A model generated the notes under the pieces. It was not told the DNA's origin. It did not search any database and saw only the letters and a list, made by a program, of their open reading frames with translations. The translations under genes were made by a program, and so were the position numbers. 64,000 nt of DNA from Eledone cirrhosa (Eukaryota; Mollusca; Cephalopoda; Octopoda; Eledonidae): contig OZ024757.1 in assembly GCA_964016885.1 (NCBI GenBank), positions 26,785,954-26,849,953 on the forward strand, in the 5' to 3' direction. Positions 49,906 to 57,065 of this stretch are shown here, piece after piece; within the stretch, counting starts at the first letter, position 1; every line of letters starts with the position of its first letter.

Positions 49906-52900
49906 GTATAATGTCATTATGTTTATGTATATATATATACACACACATACACACCATGGCTATTTTATGACTGTAACTAATCCATGTAGTTTACATGTGT
50001 GAACGAATACAAGTTATGCATGGACATGTATAAAATCTGTTAATGTCGCTCGTGTTAAAAAACTAAGATATTCTATATTTTCTAGAACGACTATTCTCAG
50101 GCCGGATTTACCATTGTGCTTAAGTGTACTTAAACACAGGGCCCCATTGGCCAGGGGGGCCCATCTTCCTGCCCCCAAATTATTTTTACCTCCTTCAGGG
50201 CCCAAGTAAGGGGCCTCATAACTTAACTAGCATAAGGCCTCATTTGTCCTAAATCCAACACTGACTCCCGAACCTCCGATCAGTTCCAGCAACAGGACAG
50301 CCTGCTCGTGAAATTAACGTGCAAGTGGCTGAGCATTCCACAGACACATGTACCCTTAACGTGATAATTCTCAGAGAGATTAAACATGACATAGTGTGTG
50401 ATAAGCGATAGCCCTTTGAATTACAGGTATAGTTGATCTGACGGGTTTCCAGCGGATAGTCGAGACGTATCAACCCGAAGAAGCTATGGTAAGCAGTGCT
50501 GGATTTACCACTGTACTTAGATGCGCTTAAGCACAGGGCCTCGTTGACCAGGGCAGGGGTGCTCTTCCTGCCCCTCAAAATGTTTTACCCCCTTCAGGGC
50601 CCAAGTAAGGGGCTTCATAACTTAACTAGCACAGGGATCATTTGTCAAAAATCCGGCACTGATGGTAAATGATATTTGTCCAAGATGTCTTATGATTGCA
50701 AAACGATCTTCTTAACCACTCGGCCATTACGTACAATGATGTATGTGTACAATTCAGACACATTTTCAAATACATACATACGTACACACACAAATACAAA
50801 AGACCGACACCCCCCACAAAAACAAACAAACAAACAAACAAACATAAACAATGCCCCTACGAGGTCAACAGACTTGATATAACAACTATCTTTGCCATAA
50901 ACTACATCTGACTGTCATAAACTTCAGATTATATTAGATAATAAAATACACTATGTCTATAAACAACAATAAACAAAGACTGGCTGATCGACGCTGGAAT
51001 GTCTGTAATCATATGCCAGAAGGCGCATGTCTTAGTGGTTAGAGCATTGGGCTTGCAATCGGAAGGTTGTGAGCTCGATTCTCGGACCAGGTGATGCGTT
51101 GTGCCATTGAACAAGACACTTTATTTCACGTTGCTCCAGTTTACTTAGCTGTAAAAATGAGTTGCGACGTCACTGGTGTCAAGCTGCATCGGTCATTGCC
51201 TTTCCTTTGGACATCATCATATATAGTGTATATATAATGTATAAATGAGTTGTGACATCACTGGTGCCAAGCTGTATTGGCTATAGCCTTTCCCTTGGAC
51301 AACATCGGTGGCGTGGAGAGGGGAGACTGGTATGAATGGGCGACTGTTGATCTTCCACAAATAACCTTGCCCGGACCTCGGAAGGAAACTTTCTCGGTGC
51401 AAATTCCATGGTCATTCGTGACCGAAGGTTGTCTTTACCTAATCATATGCCTGCTTTATCGGAATAAAATGTCATTGTGTATTTGTTCTGGCTCTTTACA
51501 TTCTGAGTTCAAATCCCGTCGAGGTCAACCTTACCAGTTAAGTACTGGGGTTGATCAATAATTATATTTTTCTCCCCAAACTTCCAAAACACACATCTAT
51601 TTGTATATATGCTACAATTTATGTACATGTTATATTTATCGGATATCGAAGTTTTTTTTATATATTGGTTGAGGTTGAGGTTGATATTTGATAACAGCTA
51701 AACTAATCACAACGAAAATGACCAAATATGCACCCCCCCCCCCCAAAAAAAATGTCTGGCCTTGTGCCTAAATTAGACATCAATATTACAGGCCAGCCAA
51801 TGTATACACGCTTCAACAGCATTCTAATCAAAGCGTGTATGCATTTTTTTGGAACAGCCTGTGTATATATGTGTGTGTGTAGCAAATGGAGTGAGTTGGG
51901 CTTGTCTCTTCCTGAGAAGGTGGAGGACAGTCGAAGTCAGAGAACTTAGGACAGCATAAGTTCGAAGGCCACCTTCGACTCCCTCTTCGTCCAGTCAGAT
52001 CAGTTTGCAAGGTGCCGCTTACTATCTGCCAGCGCCAAATACTCAGGCGACTGGGTTGATGCCCTACCCGTGGCCAACGTTGGTGGCCTACTCAGCCTGG
52101 ACGAACTTCGTGTCTCCATCGCCCTCAGAGTGGGAGCTGACGTATGCATGGGTTTGAGGTGCCGATGCGGCAAATTCCTCGACTCCACAGTCTTTCTTGC
52201 CGCTTCGCGCGTCACACGGAGCTAAACCTCATTCTGAAGAGAGCTTTGGCCCAGGCGAATATCCCCTCAGTCTTGGAACCATCTGGGTTGTCGAGAAGTG
52301 ACGCAAAAGACCTGACGGCCTTACTCTGTGCCCCTGGTGCCTTGTCTGAGACGTCACTGTTAGTGACTCTTGCTCTTTCCCACATCCTGGATGCTGCGGT
52401 TAGGACGAGAGCCACAGCTTTCGCAGCCGAGCGGAGTAAGACCCTCAAATACTCTGATCTGTCGGCGGCCAGCTACATTTTTCAGCCTTGTGGCTTTCGA
52501 GACATTTGGGGGGAGTCGGGCCGCCGACTGCGAGGTTCCTCTCTTCACTGGCCGCTCGCCTAATAGAGGTAACTGGCGAATCTCGCGAGGGCGCTTGGCT
52601 GTTTCAGCACCTCAGCCTCGCCATCACCAGAGGTAACACTGACAGTGTGCTGGCTTGCCTCAAAAATCATTAGAGAGGTTGCCCAGTACTCATCGCGACG
52701 TTGCTGTCTTTTGTTCTGGTGTTGGCTCCGTTGTTCACCCCTTCCTTTACATTTTCTTTAATATTGTAACATTAAAAGAATATATCTTTCTAAATGAATC
52801 GCGAGCTATTTATAATGTTGTCTAAGCATTTGTAATGTTATTTGTGTATATATTTAAAACGTTTGTTATGTTATTCTACTGTAAATTTATTTATATGCTC

Positions 52901-53201
52901 TGTTTATATTTTCATTCTGAAAGAATTGCAAACGATTTATAATGTTATTTATACAACTATGAATAAAATGAAAAAAAACGAGATGTCCTACACGAGTGAA
53001 AGTATAAGGAAAAAAGATGAAATCGAAAATGCAACTGGAATCTTTTTAAAAATATTTATATGCCTATGATGGTTGGAAGATCACTGATGATTTTAATATG
53101 ATTTATTTAATATCGTAAATATACTCCAAATACTTGTTGAGTGCTTTTATATCAGTTATAAATATTTACTCGTTGTTAACCCAACAATTTAAATAAAACT
53201 T

Positions 53202-53271
<70 letters not shown>

Positions 53272-53413
53272 AATTCCGTCGGAATTCCAGAACCTTTCCG
53301 GCACTGTCAATAAATACACCAGGATTTTATCATTCTGATGACTGAAAGCAAATTTTGTTTGCTTTCAAGAAACCACTGGTAAATGGAATAATTATCTTAT
53401 GTTGTTTATTACA

Positions 53414-53470
<57 letters not shown>

Positions 53471-54824
53471 GTCACGCACACATATCCAGGAAGCTGATAC
53501 GATAACGATATGTATATGCAGTGCCTCAGCCGGGTGGTTGGAACAGGTAAAAGAGTACACGCACACACACACACATATATATATATATTATGCATGTATG
53601 TGTGCACAATCAATGCATGTGAGCATATGTATATATATATATATAAACAATGCAATAATGCATGTGCACGTATGTAAGTATGTAGACAGATAGTAGAAAT
53701 ACGTAGACAGACAGAAAGATATATATATATATATATGCAGATAAGACCAATTATATTGACAGATCATTAGAAGAAATAGACAAATGAAGAGCAGATAGTG
53801 AAATTTAATCACGATTACAAACTATAGACATTGCCAGAAGAATGTCTTGTTATGTAAAGACATGGGGAAGGAAGGTTGAGGTGTGGGGCGACATTTCGGG
53901 GGTGTTTTTATTTATATATTTATCTTCACTTCCTACTTTCAAATGTTGCTCTAAACACTTATACAGAGTTAAATCACAAGCTAAACTACACATGGTCCTT
54001 TCATCGAGACTCCATTTCAAATTAATACGTTTGGCTGTTTTCCTCTCCTGCAGAGGAAATCCGACTTTTGAAAATAATTTCTTTTTGGCTACGCCTCACA
54101 TAAAAAATATGTGTGTGTGTGAGTGTATATATATATATATTTGTTTACATACAGATCTGTGTTCATTATATACACAGGGTGTCCCAAAAATATATATATA
54201 TATATATTTGTTTACATACAGATCTGTGATCATATATATACATATATATATATATCTATATACGTATACAAACATATATATATATATGTTAATGAGATGG
54301 AGGTAAGACCACGATCTCTGGCGGCGTGTTTGTAACCTTTCCAAGCTTTATATATATATTCAGGGTGTCCCCCAAAAATATATACACACTTCAACAACAA
54401 TCCAATAAATAAATATTGCCTGTACAGGTAATCAAAATGTGTATACATTTTTTTGGGACACCCTGTATGTATATATATATGTATATTTATATCAAATGTG
54501 TTACACAGAAGGATTAAATGATTGACAGCGGAGTAGCAGGAGAGGAATGTGAACTACAGCTTACGTTAATATATATATATAAACACATGCATATAATATA
54601 TATATATAATTTTACACTTGAACACACGTCTGTTTTAAGGTTAAATAAGGTATAAAAGGGTAAGAAAACGAAGAAGAAGCAGCAAAAAGATGAGGATGAT
54701 AATGGAATAATTTTGAGACGGGATAAGCTTGGACAGAGCGAAGTAACTTACCAGCTGGCAACGTGGAGATTGTGACAATGTTGGAACACAGAGATTTCAA
54801 ACACCTCAGTGCGCGCACGTGCAT
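29975..54824 (-). CDS. GUK1: Guanylate kinase, complete, 8 coding exons with a mitochondrial-like N-terminal extension
   Basis: Complement join, 5' to 3': 54824-54752, 39729-39592, 35904-35863, 34511-34415, 33383-33245, 30955-30871, 30549-30464, 29995-29975. The total is 681 nt (226 aa plus stop); all introns are GT-AG with matching phases. Role: ATP-dependent phosphorylation of GMP and dGMP to GDP and dGDP. Seen: P-loop GPSGAGKG (44-51), GMP-binding TTRNPRPGE (72-80), DYHF (85-88), [11 protein letters not shown] (105-115), then ILEVEINGV, the lid region with [11 protein letters not shown], and a DHIIVND block. Residues 1-33 contain no Asp or Glu and several Arg, Lys and Ser, like a mitochondrial presequence; Met34 would start a 193-aa cytosolic form (human GUK1 is 197 aa). 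Odd points: Gly51 replaces the usual Ser of GKS, and both Asp of the usual LDVD/LDID motif are Glu. Confidence 0.95.
30464..30549 (-). CDS. GUK1: GUK1 coding exon 7
   Basis: 86 nt, residues 192-220. Includes [19 protein letters not shown], matching the conserved 'D.VI.ND.LD.AY' end of the core fold. Acceptor ctctcag|CC; donor CAGGAG|gtaagg. Confidence 0.94.
30871..30955 (-). CDS. GUK1: GUK1 coding exon 6 (lid)
   Basis: 85 nt, residues 164-191 plus one base. Reads [19 protein letters not shown], the Arg-rich lid segment that closes over ATP. Acceptor gttacag|GAA; donor GAATTTT|gtaagt. Confidence 0.95.
31052..31330 (+). mobile_element. tRNA-derived SINE (GUK1 intron 5)
   Basis: TGGCTTTGTGGTTAGGG (A box), GGTTGTGAGTTCGATTCCC (B box), then GAGCAAGACACTTTATTTC, TGCTCCAGTTCACTCAGCTG and ACTCGTCGTCGTAACCGACG. 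Antisense to GUK1. Shortened copies at 37684 and 51013. Confidence 0.8.
31397..31770 (-). mobile_element. Dimer of jockey/CR1-like 3' ends (GUK1 intron 5)
   Basis: A 3' end segment (31397-31522: GTGTACAGTGCTCAGGTGCA, then TGAGTCATGATA) joined directly to a second 3' end (31522-31770) of the same family, which starts again at its ATT-rich tail. The same junction occurs at 48370. Confidence 0.75.
32015..32104. repeat. Near-perfect 90-bp palindrome (GUK1 intron 5)
   Basis: Arms of 42 nt with two T/A mismatches around a 6-nt AATTAA loop; the left arm begins ATGAATGTATGTATAG. Confidence 0.9.
32253..32385 (-). mobile_element. SINE fragment (type of 15507), reverse
   Basis: AATTGTTTCTACTTTAGGC, TTTATCGACCCCGTAAGGA, GGCAGGATTTGAACTCAGA (B box antisense). 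Confidence 0.75.
32812..32900. mobile_element. Mariner-like hairpin MITE (GUK1 intron 5)
   Basis: AACAGTGTATCCCCCCAAAA and GGAACACCCTGTG ends with TATACAAACTTCAACTGCAT between them. Confidence 0.6.
33245..33383 (-). CDS. GUK1: GUK1 coding exon 5
   Basis: 139 nt, residues 117-163. Contains [16 protein letters not shown] and [12 protein letters not shown]. The usual LDVD/LDID motif has both Asp changed to Glu (134 and 136). Acceptor cttcag|TAAAG; donor GACCTG|gtcagt. Confidence 0.95.
33455..33945 (-). mobile_element. Jockey/CR1-like element, 5'-truncated (GUK1 intron 4)
   Basis: Minus frames give [19 protein letters not shown] and [17 protein letters not shown], then a 3' UTR with an AT-rich tail at 33455. 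Same orientation as GUK1. Confidence 0.75.
33985..34310 (+). mobile_element. RTE-like tail fragment (GUK1 intron 4, antisense)
   Basis: GCATGTGGTTAGAATGTCTC, GGTTGGATAACATCCAAGAG and GACAGGACCCACTGGAAGGA blocks, the family of 196-655. Confidence 0.6.
34415..34511 (-). CDS. GUK1: GUK1 coding exon 4 (GMP-binding domain)
   Basis: 97 nt, residues 85-116 plus two bases. Includes [14 protein letters not shown] and [14 protein letters not shown]; Glu105 and Tyr114 match the guanine- and phosphate-contacting residues Glu69 and Tyr78 of the yeast enzyme. Donor ACAAG|gtgagt. Confidence 0.95.
34790..35590 (-). repeat. 48-bp minisatellite array with GATG-family end (GUK1 intron 3)
   Basis: Twelve to thirteen units of CCACACTGTAAAGTGGTC plus ACAAAAACCTCCCAG or AAAGCACCCAG, then CATCCAGCTGTAGAAACCAA, CCCATGCTAGTGTGGAAAAA and (GATG)n. 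The 48-bp period yields an open 204-codon minus frame of 16-residue repeats ([13 protein letters not shown]); not a gene. Confidence 0.85.
35863..35904 (-). CDS. GUK1: GUK1 coding exon 3 (42-nt GMP-binding microexon)
   Basis: Only 42 nt, residues 71-84, [14 protein letters not shown]. It carries the two arginines (74 and 77) equivalent to the GMP-phosphate ligands of yeast guanylate kinase. Acceptor attgcag|ACAC; donor GCAAAG|gtaagg. Just upstream in the sense direction sits an approximately 800-bp 13-bp minisatellite. Confidence 0.94.
35932..36740. repeat. 13-bp minisatellite next to GUK1 exon 3
   Basis: About 60 units of GTTAGAGAGGTAG / GTTATATAGGTAG / ATTAGAGAGGTAG. In the sense of GUK1 it reads CTACCTCTCTAAC repeats, starting within 30 nt of the exon 3 acceptor. 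Confidence 0.92.
36788..36957 (-). mobile_element. TTAA-MITE, left end lost (GUK1 intron 2)
   Basis: TCATATCGAATCTACAAGAT through GAATGCTAGAGGGTTAA. Confidence 0.65.
37684..38010 (+). mobile_element. tRNA-derived SINE fused to GATG-family repeat (GUK1 intron 2)
   Basis: 37684-37830: CATGGCTTAGTGGTTAGAGC (clean A box), GGTTGTGAGTTCAATTCTC (B box), GAGCAAGACACTTTATTTCA. From about 37850 it switches to CAAAGTGGTCGTGGAGGTGC, GGGCATCCAGCTGTAGAAAT and a CTTGCAAGCAGGGAAAAAGC end. Confidence 0.78.
38035..38505 (+). repeat. GATG-family repeats (GUK1 intron 2)
   Basis: GATGACCCGCCTTCCCATGG head at 38041, then three 48-bp-like units (38180-38330) and CCCATGCTAGCATGGAAACA tail. Confidence 0.7.
39015..39169 (-). 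mobile_element. TTAA-MITE with internal deletion (GUK1 intron 2)
   Basis: Both ends are intact (TTAACCCTTTAGTATTTAG and TTTAAATGCTAAAGGGTTAA); 155 bp in total because the centre is lost. Confidence 0.7.
39226..39405. repeat. 22-bp tandem repeat (GUK1 intron 2)
   Basis: About eight units of ACAAAATTACATTTACAACT with minor variation, ending some 190 bp before exon 2's donor (sense downstream). Confidence 0.88.
39592..39729 (-). CDS. GUK1: GUK1 coding exon 2 (P-loop; internal Met34 start)
   Basis: 138 nt, residues 25-70 plus one base. A long pyrimidine tract and ctcacag precede the exon. After a 9-residue extension comes [18 protein letters not shown]. Met34 is a plausible cytosolic start. Donor TTTCTC|gtgagt. 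The P-loop reads GKGT rather than the common animal GKST. Confidence 0.95.
39848..40185 (+). repeat. GATG-family repeat (GUK1 intron 1)
   Basis: ATACAGAAGACCCGACTTTC, CACTGTAAAGTGGTCGTGTA, CCCATGCTAGTGTGGAAGAA. Confidence 0.75.
40392..40624 (+). mobile_element. TTAA-MITE, full length (GUK1 intron 1)
   Basis: TTAACCCTTTAGCATGTAAC to AATGCTAAAGGGTTAA, 233 bp; internal ATAATAGTATAAATAGTG expansion near the right end. Confidence 0.72.
40919..41140. repeat. Inverted, rearranged copy of the 3319 repeat with a perfect palindrome
   Basis: Reverse complement of the 3355-3518 core, interrupted at 41043-41079 by a perfect 37-nt palindrome (18-nt arms around one A; TGGTTATACGGAACGGGA). AT microsatellite on the right. 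Confidence 0.75.
41141..41840. other. GUK1 intron 1 sequence, no gene seen
   Basis: AT-rich, with a twice-used phrase AAATCCCATATCC / ATCCCAAATCC followed by GGAGATC(G/C)ATTAAAC (41450 and 41608), probably an old duplication. Confidence 0.4.
41845..42200 (+). repeat. GATG-family repeat (GUK1 intron 1)
   Basis: ACAACATCCAGTCCTAAATA, GGGCATCCAGCCGTAGAAAA, CCATGCTAGTGTGGAAGATA and (GATG)n, followed by a second partial tail. Confidence 0.72.
42800..43260. repeat. TA/TG microsatellites with a duplicated 130-bp block, then (GAA)n
   Basis: TTTATTGCAACCATACAACT occurs twice (42926 and 43047) inside TATG-type microsatellite; (GAA)n at 43222-43257. Confidence 0.88.
43330..44780. repeat. GGT/GAT-rich minisatellite, 1.4 kb (GUK1 intron 1)
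   Basis: Units such as GGTTGTGAGGGTGGTGGTAG and TGGTGATGGTAATGGTGG. Minus-strand open frames (up to 494 codons of Thr/His/Ile/Pro) arise only because the units are triplet-based. Confidence 0.9.
45060..45605 (-). pseudogene. RTE-like reverse transcriptase fragment (GUK1 intron 1)
   Basis: Minus frame 45603-45361 encodes [12 protein letters not shown] and [18 protein letters not shown], the end of an RT domain. 45364-45107 encodes [39 protein letters not shown] and [17 protein letters not shown]. An internal deletion joins them, so the protein is broken. The MITE fragment at 45044-45083 abuts it. Confidence 0.75.
45606..46240. other. GUK1 intron 1 sequence, no gene seen
   Basis: Includes a reverse GATG-family fragment at 45945-46040 (ATCATCATTTAACGTCTG, CTGCTAGCAAGGGTTGG). 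Confidence 0.4.
46634..47356. repeat. Long inverted repeat, about 175-bp arms (GUK1 intron 1)
   Basis: 46634-46808 is matched in reverse complement by 47176-47356, sharing ATGGTCATGGCTAGCAGGCC and TATGTAGTCACACAACATGC (A/G difference in the last). Only a handful of mismatches were seen. The 367-bp spacer holds a mariner-like hairpin MITE (47055-47130). Diverged tandem relatives of the arm lie upstream (46250-46630). Confidence 0.88.
47425..47552. mobile_element. Mariner-like MITE with a 45-bp companion segment
   Basis: AAGTATAGAAATTATTGTAG and AGCAAGAAGCCAACAGTATT precede CACCCAAAAATGTATACACA, ending GGGACACCTTGTATG. The same combination occurs inverted at 55403-55562. Confidence 0.7.
48247..48420 (-). 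mobile_element. Dimer of jockey/CR1-like 3' ends (GUK1 intron 1)
   Basis: Same structure and same junction as at 31397-31575; the second unit stops at CACCACAAC and runs into (TA)n. Confidence 0.75.
48460..48590. repeat. 'CGATACTTGGGGTA' family repeat
   Basis: AGTACTCGATACTTGGGGTA, GATCTATCTGTTGAAACAG, CTCAGCCGTCGGGGTCCCG between AT/TG microsatellites. Confidence 0.68.
48791..49205. repeat. 334-bp palindrome with 158-bp arms (GUK1 intron 1)
   Basis: Left arm 48791-48948, 18-nt loop 48949-48966, right arm 48967-49124; arms are equal in length with few, mostly transition, mismatches. It continues to 49205 as a dispersed element whose other copy is inverted at 62530-62720 (AAGCACTCTACAGTTTGTAG). 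Confidence 0.92.
49252..49380. mobile_element. Mariner-like hairpin MITE with 40-bp insertions
   Basis: CACAGGGTGCGGGCG and TTTTTAGGACACCCTGTATG ends; expanded middle. Shares CCTGTATAGGGAATATATATT-like text with the copy at 54358. Confidence 0.55.
49391..49590. repeat. Foldback element with imperfect palindrome (GUK1 intron 1)
   Basis: AACAGATTAAACTTTAAGCA and its complement flank ACCCTTAACGGGATCTTC; a 90-bp side segment to 49585 is shared, inverted, with 59148-59233. Confidence 0.85.
49604..49950. repeat. Short palindrome followed by TA/TG microsatellites
   Basis: 49612-49656 folds on GGTTAAAAAAGTTCCATATA; 49766-49940 is duplicated (TA)n / ATGAGTGTGTGTATA blocks. Confidence 0.8.
50095..50660. 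repeat. Two related GC-richer repeats flanking a SINE fragment
   Basis: 50098-50260 and 50490-50660 share GGATTTACCA, ACACAGGGCCCC or ACAGGGCCTCG, and TTCAGGGCCCAAGTAAGGGG. 50300-50430 is a SINE-type fragment (AAGTGGCTGAGCATTCCACA). Possibly a DNA-transposon family; unclassified. Confidence 0.55.
51010..51400 (+). mobile_element. tRNA-derived SINE, plus partial second body
   Basis: 51013-51195: TGTCTTAGTGGTTAGAGCAT (A box), GGTTGTGAGCTCGATTCTC (B box), TCACTGGTGTCAAGCTGCAT. 51245-51400 repeats the body (TCACTGGTGCCAAGCTGTAT) after a short AT spacer. Confidence 0.78.
51465..51565 (+). mobile_element. SINE fragment (type of 15507)
   Basis: TGAGTTCAAATCCCGTCGAG then AAGTACTGGGGTTGATC. Confidence 0.6.
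51785..51866. mobile_element. Mariner-like hairpin MITE, diverged
   Basis: CAATGTATACACGCTTCAAC and AAGCGTGTATGCATTTTTTT with a GGAACAGCCTGTG end. Confidence 0.6.
51955..52770 (+). pseudogene. Non-LTR retrotransposon C-terminal fragment, frameshifted
   Basis: The + frame from about 51968 reads [39 protein letters not shown] and [18 protein letters not shown], then stops. 52144-52563 continues in another frame ([39 protein letters not shown]). This matches the C-terminal region, after the RT domain, of a retroelement class widespread in marine invertebrates. No RT core; stops and shifts make it inactive. In GUK1 intron 1, antisense to the gene. A tail copy lies at 63293. Confidence 0.78.
53170..53475. 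repeat. TA microsatellites around a short unique core
   Basis: (TA)n at 53204-53266 and 53418-53469 bound a 150-bp core with ATTCCGTCGGAATTCCAGAA and GAAAGCAAATTTTGTTTGCTTTC (a small hairpin). Confidence 0.8.
54173..54475. mobile_element. Mariner-like MITEs near the GUK1 5' end (intron 1)
   Basis: A bare left end at 54173-54195 (ACACAGGGTGTCCCAAAAA) and a complete, slightly expanded copy at 54357-54474 (CAGGGTGTCCCCCAAAAATA to TTTTGGGACACCCTGTATG). Confidence 0.65.
54752..54824 (-). CDS. GUK1: GUK1 coding exon 1 (putative mitochondrial presequence)
   Basis: 73 nt encoding 24 residues, [17 protein letters not shown] and on, plus one base. No acidic residues; Arg4, Arg7 and Lys10 lie in a hydrophobic, Ser-rich context. 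Donor CCAGCTG|gtaagt. It splices in frame over about 15 kb to exon 2. Support comes from reading frame, donor quality and composition; there is no transcript evidence. Confidence 0.75.
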
Positions 54825-55400
54825 TGTCCAATTTCGTTTTGGGTGGAAAAAAAAATAAATTTTGTAACCCGGGTGGGGTAGGATCTGTGTATATGTGTGT
54901 GTGTGTGTGAATAGATGGCTTGAGGTGGCGGTGATGTAGGAAGCGGCGAGGATTAAAAGACGAGGTGGGGGGGGGGGGGGAATTAAATCAGTTATTGATG
55001 ATGGTGGAGTGAGGTTTTTTTTGGTGGGAAAAGAAAAAAAATATTTAAGCTAGGATCTCTGTATGTGTGAATAGATGGGTTGAGGTGGCGGCGACGGAGG
55101 GGGGGGGGGGGATAAAGCAATGTTGATGGTAGTTATTAGTGATGGTGGAGTGCAGTTTGTAATGATGTGGAAAGTAGGAATTCAGATGGTGTTGTGATGA
55201 AGCCGTGAGGTAGAATATTTTTAAAAAAGAAAACGGAATGGTACTGGAATCTTGCTAAAGTTCCTCTCCACACACCACACATACACTCATATATATATAT
55301 ATATTTCTTGGCAAATAGTCACTAGAAATATTTTTTATAAAAGTCAATTTCGCTATTAATACAAACAGTATAGTGTATATGTATGTGTATATATATATAT
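54825..55400 (-). promoter_or_regulatory. Upstream flank of GUK1, probable promoter region
   Basis: The sequence before the GUK1 exon 1 ATG contains poly-A/T runs, G-rich runs (around 54966-54980 and 55098-55110) and two similar G-rich stretches (54890-55000 and 55060-55150) that look like a diverged duplication. A CACGTG-type E-box overlaps the start of the coding exon (about 54815-54820). No TATA box or initiator can be claimed. Confidence 0.25.
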
Positions 55401-55402
55401 AT

Positions 55403-55562
55403 ACACAGGGTGTCCCCAAAAAATATATACACACTTCAACAGCATTCAAATCAAAGTGTGTATACATTTCTGGGGGACATCCTGTATGTATATATATATA
55501 TATATTATGGAATACTGTTGGCTTCTTGCTACAATAATTTCTATACTTTTCATTTATATATA
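55403..55562. mobile_element. Mariner-like hairpin MITE with companion segment (inverted relative to 47425)
   Basis: ACAGGGTGTCCCCAAAAAAT to CTGGGGGACATCCTGTATG, stem of about 31 bp; then AATACTGTTGGCTTCTTGCT and ACAATAATTTCTATACTTTT. Confidence 0.72.
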
Positions 55563-56389
55563 TATATATATGTGTGTGTGTATGTATATATATATATATG
55601 TGTATGTGTGTGTGAGATGGTATGTGGGTATTTGTAGGTGCACGTGGTGTTAGTTTATTATGTATACTATACAAAATATTGTATGAGTGTATGTATAAAT
55701 GTGCGTATGTGTAGGTGTGTATGCACGAAATATACTTGAGAGCACGGAAGTTTAATTCTGCAAGTAAGTAGTTAGATAGACAGAAAAGTCTAATTGTTGA
55801 CATAGCATACATACATATATATATATATATATGTTGTGTATGTGTATATATATACATACACATACACACGTACACATTGCAACAGTCTACGTTGATTTCT
55901 GCAAGGTCATCCATCGTTTGAAATTCTACTATAACTCTTTTTATGTGTCTTTCTCAAGACAACTGCTCAATTAGATTTTTACTATGATAAAAAAAGAACA
56001 CAAGGAAATATACAAGATAAACGCTCTATGGTGATGATTAATCATTTTCTTTTGATTTAATCTTAGTATTTAGTTCATAGCAGAAATATAATAATACAAT
56101 GCTTATAGAAAGAAAGAATGCACAAACAAATATAATATAAAGGGAAGGGAAAGGAAAACAAAAATAAAGAGGAAAGAAAAAAGAAAAAAACAACAAAAAA
56201 CACAGGAGCAGTTAGCACACACATCTGGGACCACATACAACAAAAGGCAGGCGAAAGGGGTGGCCAACCGAGCTGCTGCCAAAGTTAAAGGTAACAGAAC
56301 AGTATCGCAAGGAGCACTGGGAAACCTCACTAATAATTTTTTTCTTGTAATTTTTCAAAATCTAAGCAGTATAATAAACATAATGTCTT
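55563..56389. other. Upstream intergenic stretch, no gene seen
   Basis: TG/TA microsatellites to 55870, then AT-rich and A-rich text. No recognisable coding segment. Confidence 0.4.
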
Positions 56390-56706
56390 CTTGTTTGCCC
56401 AGGGTCATGGGAGCTGAGTCCTCAAACATTCCTCCCAGTGGGTCATGTCAGAAGCAACAGTCTCTAACTGGATCCCCAGGCTTGACCGGTCATTGGGGCT
56501 GAGTCCTCAAAAACTCCTTCCAGCAGCAGCAACCATCTCCAACAGATCCGAGAATTGAATTCACAACCTTTTGATTGCAAGCCCAATGCTCTAACCACTA
56601 TGCACCTTCACCAGTTGCTTCTTATAGATTCGATATTATGTGAGATAAAGTGTTTACCATGAAAATACAATAGTAAATATAGAATAATGTAAATGCTAAA
56701 GATTTA
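56390..56706. mobile_element. Composite of RTE-like tail (+), SINE head (-) and TTAA-MITE end
   Basis: GTCATGGGAGCTGAGTCCTC at 56403; antisense SINE boxes GAATTGAATTCACAACC and CTCTAACCACTATGCACC at 56550-56612; MITE right end GATATTATGTGAGATAAAG to 56706. Confidence 0.55.
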
Positions 56707-57065
56707 AAATGCCAAAGACTCAGTATATAACTAAGACAGGAGTTACAGGATATAAAAGTAAAGGTATGTATGTGTATGTATCATAAATACACAGACCATC
56801 ACTACCGCTACCACAATGATATATGTTGACCTTAAATGTATTCACCACACCCTGCTCATTTAAGCTGTCAGTAATCCACATCAAACTTACCAACTAACCT
56901 ACAGAGCTACATACCAACCAACTAGCCAATCAACACAATTACCAACCAGCATATCTACCAACTTGTCAACCAGCCAACCAACCAACCAACCTTACTTCAT
57001 TCTAACCAGCCTAGCTAGCAAGCCATCTACCTATTTACCAACCTACCAATCTATAAGCATATATA

